Of a stretch of DNA of 64,000 nt, positions 1 through 7,897 are shown piece after piece. The translations under genes and the position numbers were made by a program. Source of the stretch: Chryseobacterium gleum (GTDB lineage Bacteria > Bacteroidota > Bacteroidia > Flavobacteriales > Weeksellaceae); contig NZ_LR134289.1 of assembly GCF_900636535.1 (NCBI RefSeq), positions 4,295,001-4,359,000 of the forward strand. Direction: 5' to 3'. The notes below the pieces were generated by a model that was not told the DNA's origin, did no database searches, and saw only the letters and a list, made by a program, of their open reading frames with translations. Within the stretch, counting starts at the first letter, position 1. Each line of letters opens with the position of its first letter.

Positions 1-9
1 AATTTAATA

Positions 10-579
10 ATGAATAAATACATAAAAATTGCAGTAGCAGCAGTCCTTATTTTACTGGGACTTTATATGATGTTCTTCACGAGAAATCTTGGGTGGGGTA
101 TTGTTGTATTCCTTTTGGCTGCATTTCCAATCCTGCTATTCTTTAAAAATGAATATATCCTTTTGGCATTCTGGCAATTAAGAAAGCAGAATATGGAGAA
201 AGCCGGAGAATGGTTATCAAAAATTACAGACTATAAAACACAGCTTCATAAGACTCAATACGGATATTTTCACTATTTGTCTGGTTTGACCCAGGCTCAG
301 GATCACCCTGCAAAAGTAGAGCCTTTCATGAAAAAGGCATTGGAATACGGTTTGAATATGAAGCATGACAGAGCAATGGCTACTTTAAATCTTGCTGCAG
401 CCGCTATTTCCAAAGGGAGAAAACAGGAAGGGCAGAAGCTGTTGGAAGAAGCAAAGAGATTAGACAGTGCAGGAATGATGACTGATCAGATCAAAATGAT
501 GAAAGAGCAGTTGAAAATGCCAACGATGCAGAAACATATGCATAATCCTCATATGAGAAACAGAGGAAAATTCTTCTAG
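10..579 (+). CDS. Membrane-anchored helical-repeat protein, function unknown
   Basis: The 189-residue protein has two hydrophobic segments in the first 45 residues (about 7-22 and 28-45). A soluble helical part follows that resembles one or two tetratricopeptide-like repeats (about residues 50-150: short amphipathic helices, 'ATLNLAAAAISKGRKQEG'). The C-terminal tail is rich in Met, His, Asn and Arg. The N-terminal pair of helices resembles small DUF2892-like membrane hairpins, but that is a weak family match. It stands alone: a hairpin terminator follows, and the next gene converges on it. I cannot assign a function; a scaffold role at the inner membrane is only a guess. Confidence 0.7.
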   Translation: MNKYIKIAVAAVLILLGLYMMFFTRNLGWGIVVFLLAAFPILLFFKNEYILLAFWQLRKQNMEKAGEWLSKITDYKTQLHKTQYGYFHYLSGLTQAQDHPAKVEPFMKKALEYGLNMKHDRAMATLNLAAAAISKGRKQEGQKLLEEAKRLDSAGMMTDQIKMMKEQLKMPTMQKHMHNPHMRNRGKFF

Positions 580-593
580 TCACTTAAAAATAT

Positions 594-620
594 AAAGCAC
601 CCTTAGAGGTGCTTTTTTTA
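594..620 (+). terminator. Intrinsic terminator after the first gene
   Basis: An 8-bp stem (AAAGCACC / GGTGCTTT) with a 6-nt loop is followed by a run of T. It sits 15 nt after the stop codon, between two convergent genes. Confidence 0.8.
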
Positions 621-638
621 TATCTGTGAAGATTGATT

Positions 639-1271
639 CTACATTTCCGAACTGTGATCATGACCATAGAACTTTGGGATCTGCCAATGGTATTTGACAG
701 CAAATGTTCGTATGGCAACAATCAGTAAAATAGTGAAGACCTGCACAAAAGTATAGGAAAACGGTGCATACCTGGTCATCAGAAGAAATGCTGCTCCTCC
801 TACAATACATGCTGTAGCGTAAATTTCCTTTCTGAAAATCAATGGAATTCTGTTAAGCAGTATATCCCGGATTATCCCTCCGAAACACCCGGTTATGGTT
901 CCCAATGCAATACAGATCATGGGATGAATACCTGCATTTAAACCCTTCTGAACTCCGATAATAGTAAATAAGCCAAGACCAAAGCTGTCGAAAATAAACA
1001 AGGTTACCTTGAAATTTTTTTCAAGGGATTTGAAAACCATTGAAAAAATGCTGGTTACCAGAATCAGCCCACATGTGAGCAGATCATGCATCCAGAATAC
1101 AGGAATATCAAGAAGCAGGTCTCTTACAGTTCCTCCTCCCACAGAGGTTACAAATGCGATAATAAGTACCCCGAACGGATCCAGCCGTTTCTGCATCGCT
1201 GCAAAACTTCCAGACATGGAAAAGGCAATGGTCCCCAGGACTTCTATTGCAAAATTGAACTGTTCGTGCAT
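639..1271 (-). CDS. TRIC/UPF0126-type membrane channel protein
   Basis: This 210-residue integral membrane protein has about six to seven hydrophobic segments arranged as two similar halves. Each half carries the family signature: 'GGGTVRD' near residue 46 and 'GGIIRD' near residue 132. This duplicated glycine-rich/RD pattern is typical of the bacterial UPF0126 (YadS-like) family. That family is related to eukaryotic trimeric intracellular cation channels, and some bacterial members conduct K+. Length is normal for the family and the C-terminus is hydrophilic (His/Ser-rich). The gene faces the upstream plus-strand gene tail to tail. The exact ion is not shown by the sequence. Confidence 0.88.
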   Translation of the reverse strand: MHEQFNFAIEVLGTIAFSMSGSFAAMQKRLDPFGVLIIAFVTSVGGGTVRDLLLDIPVFWMHDLLTCGLILVTSIFSMVFKSLEKNFKVTLFIFDSFGLGLFTIIGVQKGLNAGIHPMICIALGTITGCFGGIIRDILLNRIPLIFRKEIYATACIVGGAAFLLMTRYAPFSYTFVQVFTILLIVAIRTFAVKYHWQIPKFYGHDHSSEM

Positions 1272-1280
1272 ATATTCAGG

Positions 1281-1310
1281 ATGAGTAATAAATAATGAGC
1301 AATGAGTAAT
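1281..1310 (+). repeat. Left inverted word repeat flanking the four-helix-bundle gene
   Basis: Repeated words of the type ATGAGTAAT / AATGAGCAATGAGTAAT lie just downstream of the four-helix-bundle gene. A similar string in opposite orientation lies at its start (1687-1720). Both strings read toward the gene and end in AATGAGTAAT. Confidence 0.6.
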
Positions 1311-1323
1311 AAAAATTATGCCA

Positions 1324-1695
1324 TTAAATTTGCGATAGCTTAAATTTATATGTCGTCATAACTTTTACAAGTTCTTCACATTCTGTTTTTAAATGTAAAA
1401 TTTTTTCCGGACTTACATATTCTAATTCTTCAATAATTTCAAGCCAAAGCTGAGTTTCATCAATTTCTTCGACTACGATACACATTTTAGCAAACTTTTC
1501 TTTATCTGATCTTGCTCTGGATACTGCTCTGTAATTGGCTGCCACAGAAGTTGCGGATCTGATAATTTGTTTCCTTATTATTGAAATATCATCCGAATAA
1601 GGTAATGAAGATAGCGCTCTAATGATAGCAATAGAAAAACTTTTGGTTCTTTCGCGGAAAATTTGGTTAAAATCTACTCTATCAAAATTACTCAT
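1324..1695 (-). CDS. Four-helix-bundle protein (S23 / 23S rRNA intervening-sequence family)
   Basis: The 123-residue protein has the S23-family look: an N-terminal 'DFNQIFRERTKSFSIAIIRALSSLP' helix and a central 'IIRKQIIRSATSVAANYRAVSRARSDKEKFAKMCIVVEE' block (residues about 41-79). A 'ETQLWLEIIEELEYVS' helix follows, then a C-terminal helix. Relatives fold as pentameric four-helix bundles. Some are encoded within intervening sequences of 23S rRNA, and others accompany diversity-generating retroelements (Avd). Here there is no rRNA gene or reverse transcriptase beside it. The start codon itself lies in a repeated word, and an inverted copy of these words follows the stop, so the gene looks like a small inserted unit between the TRIC gene and coaD. 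Its function is unknown. Confidence 0.85.
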   Translation of the reverse strand: MSNFDRVDFNQIFRERTKSFSIAIIRALSSLPYSDDISIIRKQIIRSATSVAANYRAVSRARSDKEKFAKMCIVVEEIDETQLWLEIIEELEYVSPEKILHLKTECEELVKVMTTYKFKLSQI

Positions 1696-1720
1696 TACTT
1701 ATTGCTCATTGCTTATACTT
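1687..1720 (-). repeat. Right inverted word repeat flanking the four-helix-bundle gene
   Basis: On the minus strand the words AGCAATGAGCAAT and AAGTAATGAGTAAT run into the first codons of the four-helix-bundle gene (Met-Ser-Asn is encoded by ATGAGTAAT). The outer edge touches the coaD stop codon at 1719. It is the inverted counterpart of 1281-1310. Confidence 0.6.
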
Positions 1721-2183
1721 ATCGCTCCACTCTCACGGATTCAGGAACCAATAATTCGTATTCACCTCCGTGATTAATGATCTCTCTTACAATACTGCTG
1801 CTGATGAAAGATTTTCCTGAAGAAGTCAGTAAGAATACCGTTTCCAGTTTTTTGTGGGCTAAAGTCCTGTTGGTATGGGCAATTGCTTTTTCAAACTCGA
1901 AATCGGCCGGATTTCTAAGACCTCTGATGATGTATTGTGCGTTTTTTTCAAAACAGTAATCCACAGTAAGTCCTTCAAAATAATCTACCTCCACATTGGG
2001 AAATTCAGCGACTGAATTCTGGATAAATTCCATTCTTTTTTCAAGAGGGAACATATATTTTTTCTGAGAGTTCTGTCCGATAGCGATAATTAATTTATCA
2101 AATAGCGGAGCTGCTCTTTCTATAATATCGTAATGTCCTAGTGTAATCGGGTCAAAAGACCCTGGGAAAACAGCAATTTTCAT
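1719..2183 (-). CDS. coaD: Phosphopantetheine adenylyltransferase
   Basis: The enzyme joins 4'-phosphopantetheine and ATP to give dephospho-CoA, the penultimate step of coenzyme A synthesis in the cytoplasm. The 154 residues match the usual CoaD length. The nucleotidyltransferase signature is plain: 'FPGSFDPITLGH' at residues 6-17 (the TxGH ATP-binding motif), 'RGLRNPADFEFE' near residue 90 and 'SSSIVRE' near residue 128. The stop codon overlaps the outer edge of the repeat at the four-helix-bundle gene. It follows ddl on the same strand after a pyrimidine-rich spacer, so the two may be cotranscribed. Confidence 0.97.
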   Translation of the reverse strand: MKIAVFPGSFDPITLGHYDIIERAAPLFDKLIIAIGQNSQKKYMFPLEKRMEFIQNSVAEFPNVEVDYFEGLTVDYCFEKNAQYIIRGLRNPADFEFEKAIAHTNRTLAHKKLETVFLLTSSGKSFISSSIVREIINHGGEYELLVPESVRVER

Positions 2184-2236
2184 GTTGTACGAGTTATGAT
2201 TTTGAGTAGTGAATTATTTGTTAAAAGTGTATTCAA

Positions 2237-2270
2237 TCTCTAACTTCTAACCTCTAATTTCTAACTTCTT
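2237..2270. repeat. Pyrimidine-rich repeated words between ddl and coaD
   Basis: Near-repeats of the word CTAACTTCT (with variants CTAACCTCT and CTAATTTCT) fill the spacer between ddl and coaD. This is a degenerate short-word island like those between nuo genes. Confidence 0.5.
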
Positions 2271-2271
2271 A

Positions 2272-3255
2272 TTATTTATTAAGCGCTTTTTCTACTTCAT
2301 TTCCACAAAGATCCATGATGGAAATTCCATAATGTTTTGCCTGCTGAGGGAGAATACTTGCAGGAGAGAACCCAGGGTTGGTGTTCATTTCCAGCATGTA
2401 AGGAATACCGTCCATCAGAATATATTCGCTTCTTGAAAAACCACTCATTCCTAATGAATTGTAAGCTCTTTTTGCAATTTCCTCCACTCTTTTTGTGGTT
2501 TCTTCGTCAATTCTAGCCGGTGTAATTTCTTCAGAAGCACCTTCATATTTTGCCTCATAATCGAAGAACTCATTGGTAGGAACAATTTCTGTGATTCCTA
2601 AAACAATGGTTTCTCCTTTAAAATCAATAACTCCTACAGATACTTCCATTCCGTTTAAGAAACTTTCGATCAGAATTTCATCATCTTCTTTGAAGGCAAT
2701 TTCAGTAGCAGCAATCAGCTCAGATTTTTCTTTTACTTTTGAAATTCCCAGAGAAGATCCGGATTGATTAGGTTTTACAAATAAAGGAAGCTTCAGCTCT
2801 GATACGATTTCATCTACATTAATGTCTTCACCTTTTCTTAAATAAATGCTTTTCGCAGAAGGAATCCCATATTTTGAAAGTACAGCCAGTGTATCTTTTT
2901 TATTGAATGTAAGCGCGCTCTGGTAAAAACCGCAGCCTGTATATTTTTGACCTATGGCGTCCCAGTATGCCTGAAGAATTCCGTTTTCTCCCGGTGTTCC
3001 GTGGATGATATTGAAGCAGACATCAAATTGTAAGGTCTCTCCATTATCCAAAGTCACAGAAAAATCACCTCTGTTGATGGCATATTTTTTATCATTTTCT
3101 CCTAAAAAATACCATTCATCTTTAAGAACTACTACTTTATATACGTCATAGAGATTTCTGTCCAGAGAATCATAAATCAATTGTCCGCTTTTTAAGGAAA
3201 CGACATATTCATCAGAATAGCCTCCCATTACTACGGCAACACTTTTTTTATTCAT
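2272..3255 (-). CDS. ddl: D-alanine--D-alanine ligase
   Basis: An ATP-grasp ligase that makes the D-Ala-D-Ala dipeptide for peptidoglycan. The N-terminus has 'VAVVMGGYSDEYVVSLKSG' (family GGxSxExxVSLxS pattern, here GGYSDEYVVSLKSG). The ATP-grasp core has 'KYGIPSAKSIYL', 'PLFVKPNQSGSSLGISKV' and the Mg-binding C-terminal 'EMNTNPGF' motif. The reading frame also offers an ATG at 3261 (two residues more). I chose 3255 because homologues usually begin MNKKSVAVVMGG. A promoter core lies at 3278-3285. Length (about 327 residues) is normal. Confidence 0.96.
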   Translation of the reverse strand: MNKKSVAVVMGGYSDEYVVSLKSGQLIYDSLDRNLYDVYKVVVLKDEWYFLGENDKKYAINRGDFSVTLDNGETLQFDVCFNIIHGTPGENGILQAYWDAIGQKYTGCGFYQSALTFNKKDTLAVLSKYGIPSAKSIYLRKGEDINVDEIVSELKLPLFVKPNQSGSSLGISKVKEKSELIAATEIAFKEDDEILIESFLNGMEVSVGVIDFKGETIVLGITEIVPTNEFFDYEAKYEGASEEITPARIDEETTKRVEEIAKRAYNSLGMSGFSRSEYILMDGIPYMLEMNTNPGFSPASILPQQAKHYGISIMDLCGNEVEKALNK

Positions 3256-3277
3256 AACCATATAGTATCAATTAAGG

Positions 3278-3285
3278 CAAATTTA
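3278..3285 (-). promoter_or_regulatory. Promoter core (TAAATTTG) upstream of ddl
   Basis: On the minus strand the sequence TAAATTTG fits the Bacteroidota -7 element TAnnTTTG, about 23 nt before the ddl start. No clear -33 TTG was seen. Confidence 0.5.
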
Positions 3286-3377
3286 ATCATTTTATATAAT
3301 GCAATACGGGAAATCGGCAAATTTTAAAATCAAAAATGAATTGTGTTAAATAAAAAGTCCATTCTAAAATTATTAGC

Positions 3378-3385
3378 TATATTTG
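3378..3385 (+). promoter_or_regulatory. Promoter core (TATATTTG) upstream of the PASTA gene
   Basis: TATATTTG followed by C matches the Bacteroidota -7 consensus. It lies 27 nt before the ATG at 3412 and inside the longer frame that would start with GTG at 3343. It therefore argues for the shorter protein. Confidence 0.55.
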
Positions 3386-3411
3386 CGGTTATAATTAAAG
3401 TATTTTTAAGT

Positions 3412-4512
3412 ATGCTTAAATCACTTTTCAATTGGAAAGTTTTACTGAATTTAGTAGTAGCCATCGGTGTTTTCGTTGGGTTGGTATGGCTCACATTTCG
3501 CTGGTTGGAGTACCATACTAATCATGGTCAGGAAATTCCTGTTCCCAATGTTGTAAACAAATCAGTACATGATGCTGTTAAAATATTAGACGATACAGGG
3601 TTGGAATATGAGGTAGACAGTGCCAATTACGATCCTAAATACAGACCATTTCAGGTTTTGCAGGTTTATCCTGCGCCAGGTTCCCGTGTAAAAGACGGAA
3701 GAACTGTAACGCTTAAAGTAAATCCCAGAACATGGGCTCCTATTGCTGTTCCGAATGTTATCAATAAATATTCCGGGCTGGCTTTCCAGAGACTGGATCA
3801 GGTAGGTCTTAAAATCGGTGATACAATTTATGAGCCTAGTATTCAGAAAGATGCTCTTTTAAGAATATTATATAAAGGAAATGCTGTAAATCCGGGTACC
3901 CGTTTACCAAGATTCTCAGTAATTGATGTCGTGGTAGGTTCCGGACCAATGAGAAATATTTCTATTCCTAACGTTGTCGGACTTACGGTAAAAGAAGCAA
4001 GAGCTGTCATTACCAAGAGTATGTTTGAAGTAGGATTGGTAGAACATGAAGATGGCAGTAATGATGAATCTGATATCATTTATTATCAGGATCCTGCTGC
4101 CGGAGATGTTCGTGACCAGGGCATGCAGATTGACCTTTGGGCAAGTAAGAAAACTCCTGCTGAATTAAGAGCTAAAGTGGAACAGCTGAATTCTATCTAC
4201 CGTATGAAAGTAGATACTTCACTTCCTCCGGTACGATATGAAGAAGTTCATAGCGAGCCAAGTTATGAAGCTCCCGCAGTGCCTGCTCCTGCCCCAAGAA
4301 GAGAAACCCCAAAGCCTGAAGTACCGAAAACAGAGACTCCTAAAACTCAGACTACAGCTGTTAAACCAGCTGCTTCAACAGCAGAAAAGCCTAAAACTTC
4401 TGCAGGGAATGGTACTCATGCTACGGCAAATAATACAGCCAAGCCGGCTGCATCCACAACAACACAACAGCCTGCGCAAAAGCCGAAAGCCAAGAAGGTT
4501 GTCGTAGAATAA
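3412..4512 (+). CDS. PASTA-domain membrane protein
   Basis: The protein has one N-terminal membrane helix (about residues 10-31, 'VLLNLVVAIGVFVGLVWL') followed by three PASTA domains. These begin at 'IPVPNVVNKS', 'IAVPNVINKYSG' and 'ISIPNVVGLTV'. The C-terminal tail (last ~100 residues) is low in complexity and rich in Pro, Lys, Thr and Ala. PASTA domains bind muropeptides or beta-lactam-like ligands in Ser/Thr kinases and PBPs, but no kinase or transpeptidase domain is present. A longer frame begins with GTG at 3343. I chose ATG 3412 because a promoter core lies between the two starts and the membrane helix follows directly. It is divergent from ddl and upstream of an RluA gene. A cell-envelope role is inferred. 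Confidence 0.88.
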   Translation: MLKSLFNWKVLLNLVVAIGVFVGLVWLTFRWLEYHTNHGQEIPVPNVVNKSVHDAVKILDDTGLEYEVDSANYDPKYRPFQVLQVYPAPGSRVKDGRTVTLKVNPRTWAPIAVPNVINKYSGLAFQRLDQVGLKIGDTIYEPSIQKDALLRILYKGNAVNPGTRLPRFSVIDVVVGSGPMRNISIPNVVGLTVKEARAVITKSMFEVGLVEHEDGSNDESDIIYYQDPAAGDVRDQGMQIDLWASKKTPAELRAKVEQLNSIYRMKVDTSLPPVRYEEVHSEPSYEAPAVPAPAPRRETPKPEVPKTETPKTQTTAVKPAASTAEKPKTSAGNGTHATANNTAKPAASTTTQQPAQKPKAKKVVVE

Positions 4513-4535
4513 GATCAGATTAATATCAAAAATAC

Positions 4536-4566
4536 AGGCTTCAACTGCAAATGTTGAGGCCTTTTG
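4536..4566 (+). terminator. Hairpin terminator after the PASTA gene
   Basis: A 10-bp stem (AGGCTTCAAC / GTTGAGGCCT, one G-T pair) with a 7-nt loop precedes TTTTG. It lies just upstream of the RluA-family gene, so that gene may depend on read-through or on its own promoter. Confidence 0.65.
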
Positions 4567-4585
4567 TGTAAAAAAATATAAAACA

Positions 4586-5659
4586 ATGTCAGAAGATAAC
4601 GACGATTTTTTAGATGAAGAATTATTAGATTCCAACAGTATTGAAAACATCGATATTGATGAGGAAAATAAAGGATTGTATGAACATCTTAATATCACTG
4701 TTGACAGCAAACAGGAACCTTTAAGAATCGATAAGTTCCTTTTAATATACAGACAGAATTCTTCAAGAAATAAAATTTCACAAACCTGCAGAGCCGGAAA
4801 CGTGATCGTGAACGGAGTTGCAGTAAAGCAGAATTACCGTGTGAAGCCCGGCGATCAGATCTCTGTACTGCTTGCGCACCCTCCGAGAGAGAATGTCATT
4901 ATCCCGCAGGATATTCCTGTGAATATTATTTATGAAGATGATGACCTTGTTGTTGTGGATAAGGAAGCAGGAATGGTGGTGCATCCGGGATTCGGAAACT
5001 GGGACGGAACATTGGTGAATGCGCTGGCGTATCATTTTGAAAAGAATGGTGAGAAATCCGATCTTGACAGGGTAGGGCTTGTTCACAGGATTGATAAAGA
5101 TACATCAGGACTGCTGGTCATTGCCAAGAATGAATATGCTCTGAGCTTTTTGGCAAAACAATTCTTTAACCGGACCACGAAGAGGTTATACTGGGCTTTT
5201 GTATGGGGAAATCTTCAGGAAGATGAAGGAACCATAAGAGGCCATATCGGAAGGCATCCTAAAAACAGGATGCAAATGTCTGTTTATGAAGACGGCAGCC
5301 AGGGAAAACACGCAGTAACGCATTATAAAGTGTTGGAAAGATTCAAATACATGACCTGGGTAGAGTGTAAGCTGGAGACGGGAAGAACACACCAGATCAG
5401 AGCGCACTTCAGACATATAGGGCATACTTTGTTTAATGATGAAAGATATGAAGGACATACTCCTTTAAGAGGGGTAAATCTTCCGAAATACAAGCAATTT
5501 ATTAAAAATGTTTTTGAAATTTTGCCAAGACATGCCCTTCATGCACATACCCTCGGATTTATACACCCAACAACAAAGAAGGAATTATATTTTGAGAGCC
5601 CAATGCCCAAAGATATGGCGGATGCTGTAAAAAAATGGAGAAATTATTTGGAAAACTAA
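4586..5659 (+). CDS. RluA-family 23S rRNA pseudouridine synthase (RluD-like)
   Basis: This cytoplasmic enzyme converts uridine to pseudouridine in large-subunit rRNA. After an acidic N-terminal extension (about 35 residues) comes an S4 RNA-binding domain ('RNKISQTCRAGNVIVNGVAV'). The catalytic domain then carries the RluA motif 'HRIDKDTSGLLVIAKN', in which the Asp of RxD is the nucleophile. 'ETGRTHQIRAHF' and 'RHALHAHTLGF' complete the family pattern. The 357-residue length fits RluD-type enzymes with an extra acidic head. Domain order (S4 then synthase) favours RluC/RluD specificity, but the exact target uridines cannot be read from sequence. Confidence 0.93.
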   Translation: MSEDNDDFLDEELLDSNSIENIDIDEENKGLYEHLNITVDSKQEPLRIDKFLLIYRQNSSRNKISQTCRAGNVIVNGVAVKQNYRVKPGDQISVLLAHPPRENVIIPQDIPVNIIYEDDDLVVVDKEAGMVVHPGFGNWDGTLVNALAYHFEKNGEKSDLDRVGLVHRIDKDTSGLLVIAKNEYALSFLAKQFFNRTTKRLYWAFVWGNLQEDEGTIRGHIGRHPKNRMQMSVYEDGSQGKHAVTHYKVLERFKYMTWVECKLETGRTHQIRAHFRHIGHTLFNDERYEGHTPLRGVNLPKYKQFIKNVFEILPRHALHAHTLGFIHPTTKKELYFESPMPKDMADAVKKWRNYLEN

Positions 5660-5679
5660 AAATATATTGAGAATTTTTT

Positions 5680-5687
5680 TATATTTG
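5680..5687 (+). promoter_or_regulatory. Promoter core (TATATTTG) upstream of porP/sprF
   Basis: TATATTTG matches the Bacteroidota -7 element. It lies 24 nt before ATG 5711 and only 6 nt before the alternative TTG start at 5693, which supports 5711. Confidence 0.55.
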
Positions 5688-5710
5688 TTGAATTGAAATC
5701 AAGATTTGTT

Positions 5711-6661
5711 ATGAGAAAACTATATGCTATCGTATGTTTAGCTCTTTTGTCAAATGCATACAAAGCACAAGAATCACTACCATACTATCAGCAATATCTT
5801 TTGGATGGTGAGTTCCTGTTCAACCCAGCTCAATACGGAAAAACAGATTACGTACAGCTCAACGCCAATTATCAACAACAATTTTCAAAATTCAGTAATT
5901 CTCCGAATGTACAGTCAATCGGGATCAATGCGAATATCTTTGATAGAGTAGGTGCTGGTATTTCCGTATTCAGAGACAGTAACGGACCGATCTCTGCGGG
6001 TGGTATTACGGCTGGTGCTTCATATTTTATTCCGCTAAGTAGCGAAGGAGACAGAAAAGACCAGTTCTCTTTTGGTACAAGTGTTAACTTCTATAACATG
6101 AATTTTGACTATTCAAAAATCAATACTGAAGAAGGAGGTGACCCGTTATTAAGAGGGGAGGAAAGTAATATCTTCATGGTATATGCGAACTTCGGTTTGG
6201 CTGCTACCTACAGAGGTTTATTCGGAGGTGTTTCCGTAAATGACATTGCATTAAGTAATGATGCTTCTATCGTAAACAACTACGAACCTTCTCCAATTAA
6301 ATTCTTCCTAAACTTAGGATACAACTGGAACATTGCTGATAATATTACAATTGCACCGTCAGCATTGATCAACCTTAATACAAACTCAACAAGAATGATC
6401 GACTGGAACCTGATGGCGACATTCTCCAATGATATCAACGCATTCTCTTTCGGGGTAAGCTACAGAACGGTTCAGAACAGATTTGACAATCAGGACCTGA
6501 GTATTTCTCCAATTGTAAAAGTAAGATTCAATAAATTCATGATCGGAGCTACCTATAACCTTGGATTATCTGATATCCAAAGTTATGGAGGAAACAGCTT
6601 CATGATTGGTCTGGGATATAACTTCGACAACTTTATTAATGTGAGAGGATTTAGATACTAA
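5711..6661 (+). CDS. PorP/SprF-family type IX secretion outer membrane protein
   Basis: The protein has a signal peptide (MRKLYAIVCLALLSNAYKAQ) and then a beta-barrel pattern of alternating Gly/aromatic strands, ending in an aromatic-rich 'GLGYNFDNFINVRGFRY'. The opening 'LPYYQQYLLDGEFLFNPAQYG' is the hallmark of the PorP/SprF family, whose members support type IX secretion and gliding or anchor T9SS substrates. A TTG at 5693 would add six residues ahead of the signal peptide. I prefer ATG 5711 because of the promoter core. No other T9SS component adjoins it, so it may serve a particular substrate rather than the core machine. Confidence 0.9.
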   Translation: MRKLYAIVCLALLSNAYKAQESLPYYQQYLLDGEFLFNPAQYGKTDYVQLNANYQQQFSKFSNSPNVQSIGINANIFDRVGAGISVFRDSNGPISAGGITAGASYFIPLSSEGDRKDQFSFGTSVNFYNMNFDYSKINTEEGGDPLLRGEESNIFMVYANFGLAATYRGLFGGVSVNDIALSNDASIVNNYEPSPIKFFLNLGYNWNIADNITIAPSALINLNTNSTRMIDWNLMATFSNDINAFSFGVSYRTVQNRFDNQDLSISPIVKVRFNKFMIGATYNLGLSDIQSYGGNSFMIGLGYNFDNFINVRGFRY

Positions 6662-6684
6662 TCAATTTAATTTAAATAAATTTG

Positions 6685-6712
6685 AGCTCTGAAAAATTTC
6701 AGAGCTTTTTTT
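6685..6712 (+). terminator. Strong terminator ending directly at the hemW start codon
   Basis: The stem AGCTCTGA / TCAGAGCT with an A/T-rich loop is followed by a run of seven T. The last T-run bases are next to the hemW ATG at 6713. Confidence 0.8.
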
Positions 6713-7837
6713 ATGATATACATTCACATTCCGTTCTGTAAGCAAAAATGCAGTTATTGTAACTTTCATTTTTCAACATCCCTGAATTTTAAGGATGAAA
6801 TGCTTCGTGCCATGAAAACTGAAATATTGCTGAGAAAAGATGAATTGCAAAACAAAAATCTGAAATCCCTTTATTTCGGAGGCGGAACCCCTTCTATTCT
6901 TTCTGTGGATGAAATCAGTTCTTTAATAGATGAAACATTACGTTATTTCAGCTTTGAAAAAGATATAGAAATTACACTGGAAGCCAATCCTGATGATCTG
7001 GATAAAAACTTTTTAAAACAGCTTGCGGGAACACCCGTAAACAGGCTTTCCATCGGTACACAAAGTTTTTTTGAAGAGGATTTAAAATTAATGAACAGAG
7101 CTCACAATGCGTCAGAGGCCGAAAGCTCTATCAAGCGCGCCCAGGATTTCGGCTTTGAAAACCTTAGTATTGATCTGATCTATGGTTCGCCCACTTCCAA
7201 TCTTGAGATCTGGAAAGAAAACCTTAACAAAACTATCGCTTTAGAAGTTCCTCATATTTCGTCGTATGCTTTGACCGTAGAGCCTAAAACTGCTTTGGAA
7301 AACTGGATTGCAAAAGGAAAGGTAAAAAGTCCTAAAGAAGAAGAACAAAATAAAGAATTCTATTATTTATCAGACTTTTTAAAAGATCATGGTTTTGAAC
7401 ATTACGAAGTTTCCAATTTTGCAAAACCCGGTTTCTATTCTCGGCACAATTCCTCATACTGGAAGTATCAAGAATATCTGGGAATAGGCCCTTCGGCACA
7501 TTCCTACAACGGATTTGATGTCAGAAGCTGGAATGTTGCCAACAATCAGCAGTATATTAAGAAGCTTAATGATAAATTACTGGCTAAGGAAGAAGAAATT
7601 CTTTCTATGGAAGATCAGTTTAATGAAATGATCATGATCGGCCTGCGTACCATTTGGGGAGTAGATATTGAAAGTCTGAAAACCAAATTTTCGGATAGAC
7701 TTCTGGAACATTTTCAAACGGAAATCAAACCAAAAATGCAAGAAGGTATTTTAATCATTGAAAATGATCATTTGAAAATTCCGGAGAAGCATTGGTTTAT
7801 GGCAGATGGAATTGCTTCAGATTTGTTTATTGTATAA
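6713..7837 (+). CDS. hemW: HemW-type radical SAM heme chaperone
   Basis: A radical S-adenosylmethionine protein related to oxygen-independent coproporphyrinogen oxidase. The iron-sulfur motif is at the N-terminus: Cys9, Cys13 and Cys16 in 'HIPFCKQKCSYCNF'. The rest shows the HemN/HemW core ('LYFGGGTPSIL', 'EANPDDLDKN', 'RLSIGTQSF', 'ISIDLIYGSP'-like) and the C-terminal HemN domain ('HYEVSNFAKPG', 'YLGIGPSAHSY'). At 374 residues it has HemW rather than HemN length. HemW proteins bind heme and hand it to membrane proteins. The ATG touches the T-run of the preceding terminator, so either the transcript is leaderless or expression depends on read-through. Confidence 0.92.
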   Translation: MIYIHIPFCKQKCSYCNFHFSTSLNFKDEMLRAMKTEILLRKDELQNKNLKSLYFGGGTPSILSVDEISSLIDETLRYFSFEKDIEITLEANPDDLDKNFLKQLAGTPVNRLSIGTQSFFEEDLKLMNRAHNASEAESSIKRAQDFGFENLSIDLIYGSPTSNLEIWKENLNKTIALEVPHISSYALTVEPKTALENWIAKGKVKSPKEEEQNKEFYYLSDFLKDHGFEHYEVSNFAKPGFYSRHNSSYWKYQEYLGIGPSAHSYNGFDVRSWNVANNQQYIKKLNDKLLAKEEEILSMEDQFNEMIMIGLRTIWGVDIESLKTKFSDRLLEHFQTEIKPKMQEGILIIENDHLKIPEKHWFMADGIASDLFIV

Positions 7838-7871
7838 TGTCTGCATGTATACAGTATGCCATAAAATTCAC

Positions 7872-7879
7872 TATTTTTG
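7872..7879 (+). promoter_or_regulatory. Promoter core (TATTTTTG) upstream of murI
   Basis: TATTTTTG fits the TAnnTTTG -7 element and overlaps the alternative TTG start at 7877. Translation should therefore begin at the later TTG, 7898. Confidence 0.5.
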
Positions 7880-7897
7880 TATAAAATTTCAACTCAT

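Noticed and set aside
3343..3411. GTG-started N-terminal extension of the PASTA gene (23 residues)
   Set aside because: A TATATTTG promoter core lies inside it, and the shorter form begins directly before the membrane helix.
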